From Chara braunii (Eukaryota; Streptophyta; Charophyceae; Charales; Characeae): 22,876 nt of DNA. The translations under genes were made by a program, and so were the position numbers. Of this stretch, positions 17,444 to 22,876 are shown one piece after another (the first letter of the stretch is position 1; each line of letters starts with the position of its first letter). The notes under the pieces were generated by a model, which was given only the letters and a program-made list of their open reading frames with translations, did not search any database and had not been told where the DNA came from. Where the stretch lies: the NCBI GenBank assembly GCA_003427395.1, contig BFEA01000023.1, positions 120,110-142,985 on the forward strand. Reading direction: 5' to 3'.

Positions 17444-19175
17444 ATGACTACCCCACCCGTCTCTGCGACCCCCTCTTCTCCTACTAATTCTGCCCCCCTC
17501 ACCTCCTCTGATTTCTTTGCCACCCTCCCCGATAAATTCTGCTATTTTTGCACATGTATTGCACGGGTTTATGGGGTTGACTGTCATCCTTTCGAAACCG
17601 GGTTTGTCGATTGGGTAGAATGTGCCACGTGTGTCAATCGAGGGCACGGGGCCTGTGTTCAATATCGGACGAGCAGCAAGGAATGGAGGTGTCCTCTGTG
17701 TAGAACGGCCAAACTCCCCACAGAGGTTCGATTCGAGGCCGCCCGAACGGACGGACCTGAATATGACGAGAAATACCGACGAGCGGAGGTTTGGACGGAT
17801 AAAATTTTATCAGCTAAATTAGCGGGATTATCATTGGGTCACCTCACCAAACACGACAGACGTAGGGCTACCGAGAGATCTCGGGACTATCGATGGATCA
17901 ACGATCATTTAGAGAAGCGTAAAACTGACGGATCTGGTTCGTGGCTGACAGTCCCTCATCCATTTCAGAGACATGATTGGACCCGATCTGCTCACGAAGA
18001 GCAGACCACTCATTTCGCGATACGTGTCACGGAGGCAACTATAGACCAGAACCGATGGTTATGGTCCAATATACGAGATGATGTCAAATACGTTGTCGCC
18101 AACTGTCTGGTCTATGCCGCGGATCGCGCCCCAATACGAGGACCGAACACGATAGTACCTACGGAAGTTGAACGCCCCTTCCAGCGAGTCAGTATGGACA
18201 CAACAGATATTGATGTGCCACCTGGCTCAAACCGCTGTGAATATTTTATCCTTTTAGTATTAATAGATAATTTTTTCCAAATACATCGAAGTCTACCCCT
18301 GCAAGACCCGCAAGGCCGCAGAAATAGCCACGTACATCGATTGGTTCCTCTATACCCATCTAGATACGGAAGAAATTCTGACCGACGATGGGTCTGAATT
18401 TAAAGGCGAAGTAGAGGAATTGTTCGCACGGAGGGGCATCACGCTCCGACATACGGCACCCCATGTGTCTCAGTCGAACGGATGGGCCGAAAATCCCAAC
18501 CATATGATTAAAACAGCCCTTCGCAGGAATTTAGCGGCCCATGACACGCGTCCATGGCCTGAGATGGTGTATCAGATCGTCGGAATTCACCGGGCCATCC
18601 CTCATGAGTCCACGGGGTTCACCCCCTTTCAGCTTCGCACTAATAGCCTCCCCTGTGTCGACTACCGGGGTAACTCGAAAATTGCCGAAGCAGGGGGCAG
18701 AGACAAGCGTGCCTCCCTCAAGGCCAAGGCCAAAAGGTATACCGAATTAATGGAACAGGCTGTCCTGAAGCTAGCCCGAAAAAGACAGAGGATGACCAAT
18801 CTGGCCCACGGTAGGCAGGTCCGTAGCTCGGAGGCTCGAAATGGAAATGCTGGGCCCCAGCATCAATATAAATTAGGGGACCTAGTGCAGGTACGTAAAT
18901 GTGCAAGCGACCGGAAATTCGCTCCCAAGTTTTCTGACTGTTTTCACGTTGTCGAGCTCGGACCCAACGGCGCCAACACGGTGCGCATCGCGCCCGAGGC
19001 TAGTGCCAGCCATAGCTTTGTCCCCATCGTCCGACATACCTCCTACCTCCAACCTCTCCCTCCCTCTGATCTCCCCCTTTCTTCCTCCTTCGAAGGCGAG
19101 GAGAACGACGACGATCTAACTCTCTCTCCGCTCTCTCCCTCCTGTCCCTCGTCTTCCTCTCCGTCCTCGCCATGA
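17444..19175 (+). pseudogene. PHD finger-integrase ORF, frameshifted
   Basis: A new ORF starts at ATG 17444 (CATCATGACT), 76 bases after the RNase H stop. Residues 1-30 are Ser/Thr/Pro-rich. Residues 33-86 form a C4HC3 PHD-type finger: C33, C36, C60, C63, H68, C71, C83, C86, with Trp57 before the second pair and Trp81 before the last. Integrase follows: an HHCC-like region whose final Cys is Tyr (TAT 18113), then the catalytic core with D (MDTTD, 18197), D (LTDDGSEF, 18384) and E (GWAEN, 18489; 34 residues after the second D). One extra T in the T6 run 18271-18276 shifts the frame inside the core. The C-terminal part (LGDLVQVRK, VVELGPNG) resembles a GPY/F module and ends Ser/Pro-rich at TGA 19173. 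No chromodomain is seen. PHD fingers usually read histone H3 tails, so a targeting role is an inference. Confidence 0.8.
17540..17701 (+). other. PHD-type zinc finger domain
   Basis: The spacing is C-x2-C-x23-C-x2-C-x4-H-x2-C-x11-C-x2-C with FVDWVEC and EWRCPLC flanks. The gap of four between the fourth ligand and His, the W-x2-C before the third ligand and the W-x-C before the seventh are typical of PHD fingers. The first loop is a little longer than average and holds two extra Cys (C38, C47). Confidence 0.75.
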
Positions 19176-19650
19176 GCTTCATCACGGAGCGGGCTCTCGA
19201 TGATCAACTGTTGCAGCCACACGGCCACATCTCGGAAATTCGGCAAGTTCGTCATCCATGGCTTAATACGGATCTTCGGCGCCTGGCGCAGTTCTTTTGC
19301 GATGTGGGTGTGTGTGCAGCCGCCGTCGATTCCAAGGGAGTCGGAAGGCAGTAGTATTGGCAGAGGTGGTAGCGGTTCATCGGCGAGCGGCTCCCGGAAC
19401 GAGCCACGTCACCACGGTCGCGGCTTTCAGCGGCGACATCAGTACGATCAATCCACTGTGGCATACCGTGATCTTGACCTCGCTGCGAGAGTGGACGGAG
19501 CAGGTGTCCGACGTGTGGCAGCACGGTCTTGCCCGACCAGGGCACAATCTCATCCCGACCTTTGCACCTTATCTTGACGGGGTCCGCCTCTCTCCGCGCG
19601 ATCCAGCAGTTGCGATCCCCACCCTCGTTGCTTTCCCATGCCCCCAATGA
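19172..19650 (+). pseudogene. Accessory ORF A after integrase, frameshifted
   Basis: ATG 19172 overlaps the integrase stop (ATGA). The frame runs 60 codons (MSFITERALDDQLLQPHGHI..., FFCDVGVCAAAV) to TAG 19352. The downstream frame, from about 19340, continues as an equally protein-like sequence (SHVTTVAAFSGDISTINPLW, TSLREWTEQVSDVWQHG) to TGA 19648. I read this as one ~158-residue ORF broken by a small indel near 19340-19350. It contains no motif I know. Its stop overlaps the next ATG (ATGA at 19647-19650), so the accessory ORFs appear to be tightly linked. Confidence 0.45.
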
Positions 19651-21151
19651 ACCGCGCCACCCCCCTCGCTCCTCTCTCCATCTTCGGTCTCCCCTCTCTT
19701 TTCCCTACCTTCTGGCAGTCCGATCTTCATCCTCATCTTTCCCTCTTGATCGAACCCCTTTCCGTCCCGCTTCTTAATCCCGGGCATTGGCGACTTTGGC
19801 GCGAGACCTTTGTCGAACTGTCCATGTGTTTGGCTCGAGTGCGGGTGACGTGGACGCGGACCAGCGAGCGTCCCACGCAGCTCAAAAATCTGGAATTACT
19901 GATCATACAAGCTTGGAGGACTAACGTGGAGGGTGATCTCCTCGGTTTTCTCTTCGGATCGGTGCGGCCGGGACATCGCCAACTAATCGCTCAAGAACTC
20001 ATCGCGCCGATCGCGCAACTGGCGGACGATCTCTCTCTTGACATCGTTTCACAAAGCGACGACAGCCCCGCTCCGCACGTACTCACGCGAACGTTGGATC
20101 CGTATCTTCAGTGGAGTGCATGCTTGGAAGAGCCTGGGGACGAAGGCTCTCTGCCGTCGCGGCAGGAGTATCTGAAGCCATACGGCATCATCAATCACGC
20201 TTTCTATCCGAAGGCGGAGGAGGTGGTGATAGAAGGAGAGGAAAGTGACGACGGCGAGGAAACATCGGAAGAAGGAAGCTATAGCGAGTATAGCGAGGGC
20301 GAGCAGAGCGAAGAAGAAGAAAAAGAAGAGGAAGAAGAAACCGGGTCTGAGTGGGAAGCCTTGCCGGAGGAAGCGACGCGTACTGGCACGGAGGCAAAAG
20401 ATCCTGAGGCAGCGCGCAAGCGGGAAGAAGTTGTCACCGGGAAACATCAACTGGAGCTCGCCACCGGAGCTAGCTTGTGCATCGGTGACGATCCGACCAG
20501 GGATCCAGAGCCGCCGAAGCCCGAAGATGGCGACCCAGCAACCGCCACCTCCAGCACCTCACAGCCGAGACGGAGCCGATCCACCTCCCCCTCCAGCCCT
20601 CCCCGTCCCCCAGTTCGTCCACGTATCGATGGGGGGGATAGCATCCCCGGACCTTATCCCGCCGTCCCCTTGATTACCTCACCCTCGAGCAGATCTACAC
20701 CCCCGTCACCTTCCCCCGCCACTTGTTCCATCCCCATCTCTTCCGTGATTTCTACTCTACGCGCCTAATCGCTACCGTTTACCCCCACCGCTCCCTTCAG
20801 CTCGCTGCCCCCACGTTCTGTCTGCATATCCTGTTGTTCAGCGCTGCGTGGGAGCAGTGCAACGTAGTCAACGTCTACTGCGTATTCACGGGGACGATCC
20901 CCGCCTGTCGCCACTACGATTTCTTTCGCGCAGCGCTCTTCCGCACCCTCTCCTCCCTCTACCATGACTATCTCGTCTCTCTCCCTCATAGCGGCGATCG
21001 CTTCCCTCGTTTTCATCGGATCATTCGCTATGAGGAACTTCTGGTGACAATAGAAGGATGGAATCGCTACCTACCCCCACTCCCTCCCCATCGTCCCTAC
21101 AGACTTCCCTCCATGTACCGCCGCTACTGGCCCATTCCAACAAGGCGGTAA
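19638..21151 (+). pseudogene. Accessory ORF B after integrase (~500 residues), frameshifted
   Basis: The frame opens at ATG 19638 (a second ATG at 19647). It has a helical-looking N-terminal region (HWRLWRETFVELSMCLARVR, LELLIIQAWRTN, GFLFGSVRPGHRQLIAQEL), then a strongly acidic Glu/Ser tract (about 20215-20345), then a Pro/Ser/Arg-rich linker. The frame ends at TAA 20766. From 20669 a neighbouring frame carries a more ordered C-terminal domain (LDYLTLEQIYTPVTFPRHLF, SAAWEQCNVVNVYCVFTG, RYEELLVTIEGWNRYL) to TAA 21149. A one-base loss near 20668 would explain the switch. No family is recognised and no signal peptide or membrane segment is obvious, so there is no support for an envelope protein. 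It could be a captured host gene or a lineage-specific protein. Confidence 0.5.
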
Positions 21152-21480
21152 AACCCAATCGCCCGACTATCCCCCCCCTTCACCCAATCGACAAGAGGAG
21201 AACGGCACGAATCAGTAAGCTTCGCGAAGATCATGCCATCGACGATAACGTCAACCTACGCTCTGATTCAACGGGCCGTGATGAGCCAGGATGCAGAGTA
21301 CACGGAGAACCAGCGGACGATGATGGTGTCACCTGGACGACCTCCGACGATTCCAGCAGCACAAGCCAATGGACTCGCGAAGAGATGGCAATTGAAGTTG
21401 GCACCAACATGAACTCTGGCGCGATTATCTGCTTGGTTCCTCATGCATCACTCTTTCCCCTCCTTCCTTCTCCGTCGTGA
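21058..21480 (+). CDS. Possible small ORF before the 3' LTR
   Basis: From ATG 21058 an open frame of 140 codons runs to TGA 21478, overlapping the end of ORF B in another frame. It is charged and Ser/Thr-rich (DSTGRDEPGC, TWTTSDDSSSTSQWTREEM) with no motif. A competing frame in the same DNA is also open for about 100 codons after 21151, so coding is uncertain. It could simply be the decayed 3' end of ORF B. Confidence 0.25.
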   Translation: MESLPTPTPSPSSLQTSLHVPPLLAHSNKAVKPNRPTIPPLHPIDKRRTARISKLREDHAIDDNVNLRSDSTGRDEPGCRVHGEPADDDGVTWTTSDDSSSTSQWTREEMAIEVGTNMNSGAIICLVPHASLFPLLPSPS

Positions 21481-21520
21481 CATGCAATCAGGAGATCGCA
21501 TAATTTTGGAACCCCCTGCG

Positions 21521-21536
21521 CGTCACATATGTGACG
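21521..21536. repeat. 16-bp perfect palindrome at the inner edge of the 3' LTR
   Basis: CGTCACATATGTGACG spans the boundary: its right half is the LTR start (TGTGACG from 21530) and its left half is internal DNA. The 5' LTR is preceded by GTGGGA and has no such palindrome. Confidence 0.85.
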
Positions 21537-22876
21537 AACTACTTCCCGAACCCGTGCTATCTTTCGTACCCCTTTGGTTTGAATTTTTCTTGTATCATAC
21601 CGACCCCGTTTGATTTCTTGATTTCGGGCGCCGCGTTTTGGGCCCCTATCTTCCGGAAGCTTTTGTGATTCTTCGGTTCTGCTTTTTCTTTTGCAAGTCG
21701 GGAAATGCATAGGAATTTACGCGCGCCTTAGCGAGCGCCCTGGGAATTGGGCACGACAGTTGGGAATTCCGGGATAAGCGGAACCTCGACGTGTCCTTTT
21801 TGTGTGTGAATGTTCTTGGTCGCGTTGGGGAAAACTCTCGGAATTTTGCGAGGACACGAATAGGCGTAGGACTTTCTTTTCCCGCGTCAACCCTTTTGCG
21901 CGCGGATATGGTGATTTCAATTTTGAATTGGTTTAGGACATAGGCAACCTGTAACTGTTTCGATGCCTTTTTCTTTTTCTTTTTGTTGACAGCGCCATGC
22001 ATACGAAGCTTTCTTCTCTTACCCCCCCCCCCGCTCCGTTTCCCGCATCGTTCTCTCCCACGCTCTTTTCTCCTTCCCCCCTCCCTTCTCGCAACTGTTT
22101 TCCCTCTCCCTCTCCCGCTCTGATCAATTGCGCGCCCATTTCCCTTTCTTGATCATCTCAATCTTGGACCCGTCTCACGCTGCTTTTCGCGCCTCGTCTC
22201 TTCCCGCTCATCGACATTGGCTCACGAAGCCCGGCTAATCCTCTGATCACCCCGACTCACCAATCAGACGCGTTGAGTAGGAGGAACTTCCTGCTACGCG
22301 ACGAATCTAATTGGTCGACCATTGGGCTCGGAAGGATCAACATGGCTTCCGTAGCGCGCTCCTCGCCAAGTCTTCTCCTCTTGGTTCTTTTCTTACACCT
22401 CGATTTTCTCCTTGCCTTCTCTCTCCCTCGCCCCCCTTCTCGCCACTATAAATTCCACAAACGCGCCCGCAAATCTCTCTTACGTTCTCGACTCCCAAGC
22501 CAGCTTCCGGGAAGCAGTGGCTAGGTAGAGTGTTTGTGCGAGTCGAAAAGTCCTGACGGGCTGACGATAGGCTGGCCGGTTGTGCGCTTGGTCACCACGA
22601 CGGACTGTGGGATCCAAACGAACCGCGTCAAGTTTACGTCGGCGGGGTGACGATCGCAGTGGTGGGAGTTAGCACTCGACGGCAGGGATCGTCGGTGCGG
22701 GTATGAGGATTAATGATTGGAGTTGAGTGGGTGATTGGCCCGAGGCCATATTGGAATTCACTGCGAATGCGCCTTTATTGGTTGCGGATCTTTATCTCTG
22801 GCGTGAGTGTACGGCGGCAACGCCGAACTTCCTCTTTTCGGATCTTGTCATCTCCTATCTCGACATTCCTCCCTCG
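21530..22876 (+). repeat. 3' LTR, partial
   Basis: This region aligns with 9827-11553 of the 5' LTR from TGTGACG to CTCCCTCG at the window end. It contains a CCAAT box (22260-22264), one TATA box (22447-22453) and one 202-bp promoter unit (about 22433-22634), against three units in the 5' LTR. It keeps about 20 bases near 22223-22245 that the 5' copy lacks. It is cut by the window before the CT microsatellite. Confidence 0.95.
22447..22453 (+). promoter_or_regulatory. TATA box of the 3' LTR
   Basis: TATAAAT in CGCCACTATAAATTCCAC is the single counterpart of the three 5' LTR boxes. Confidence 0.55.

Larger units (their letters stand above)
9827..22876 (+). mobile_element. Ty3/gypsy LTR retrotransposon, degenerate, 3' end beyond window
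   Basis: Two long direct repeats begin TGTGACGAACTACTTCCCG at 9827 and 21530 and flank gag, protease, reverse transcriptase, RNase H and integrase in that order. This domain order (integrase last) defines the Ty3/gypsy superfamily. The copy is old: the coding part has several stops and frameshifts and the LTRs differ by roughly a dozen substitutions in the first ~430 bases, plus length changes. Unusual for the superfamily are a PHD-type finger before integrase, about 2.3 kb of accessory ORFs after integrase, and very long LTRs (3.1 kb if the proposed primer site is right). The target-site duplication cannot be checked because the right end is missing. Confidence 0.9.

Noticed and set aside
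19638-21151. Envelope gene after integrase
   Set aside because: Position would fit, but no signal peptide, membrane-spanning segment or envelope motif is visible in either frame.
9827-22876. CRISPR array or bacterial operon reading of the repeats and linked ORFs
   Set aside because: The tandem 202-bp units are LTR promoter copies and the ORFs are retrotransposon domains; nothing prokaryotic is present.

Overview
The window is nuclear DNA from a eukaryote, most likely of the green lineage. The clearest marker is a decayed copy of ribosomal protein eS27 (2804-3023, minus). Its residues follow the plant form (DVKCQGCF, ending GCSFRRKGD) rather than the animal form (DVKCPGCY, ending RRKQH). GT-AG introns of 64-73 bases, tRNA-derived SINEs, long A/T runs and a large Ty3/gypsy retrotransposon fit a repeat-rich plant or streptophyte-alga genome. 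A Chara-like alga is my guess, not a demonstration.

Left part (1-9826): mostly repeat-rich non-coding DNA with a few gene fragments, nearly all on the minus strand. In minus-strand reading order these are: a Ser/Lys-rich protein built on 120-residue repeats (6782-5382), a 110-residue two-exon gene of unknown function (3971-3566), the eS27 pseudogene, and a two-exon fragment carrying one C2H2 zinc finger (2486-2249). Between them lie two copies of a tRNA-derived SINE family (near 1225 and 5262), an unrelated tRNA-like element (4310), a nearly perfect 47-bp inverted repeat with a 17-base loop (4736-4846) and several short duplications. From 6783 to 9826 there is a pyrimidine-rich block and then DNA with no gene I can support.

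Right part (9827-22876): one old, inactivated Ty3/gypsy LTR retrotransposon on the plus strand, cut by the window end inside its 3' LTR. Order: 5' LTR from 9827 (possibly to about 12988) with a 154-codon ORF inside or just after it; a primer-binding site resembling the initiator-Met complement (13000-13011); gag with a CCHC knuckle (13136-14719); aspartic protease (DTGS at 14774); a linker; reverse transcriptase (YMDD at 16467) and RNase H to 17367; then, from a new ATG at 17444, a PHD-type zinc finger joined to integrase (to 19175); then 2.3 kb with accessory ORFs of unknown function (19172-21480); then the 3' LTR from 21530. Stops and frameshifts interrupt nearly every domain and the LTRs differ at a few percent of sites, so the copy is dead.

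The most unusual parts are the PHD finger on the integrase ORF, the accessory ORFs after integrase, a promoter segment present three times in the 5' LTR but once in the 3' LTR, a possible LTR-encoded ORF, and a perfect palindrome in place of a polypurine tract at the inner edge of the 3' LTR.
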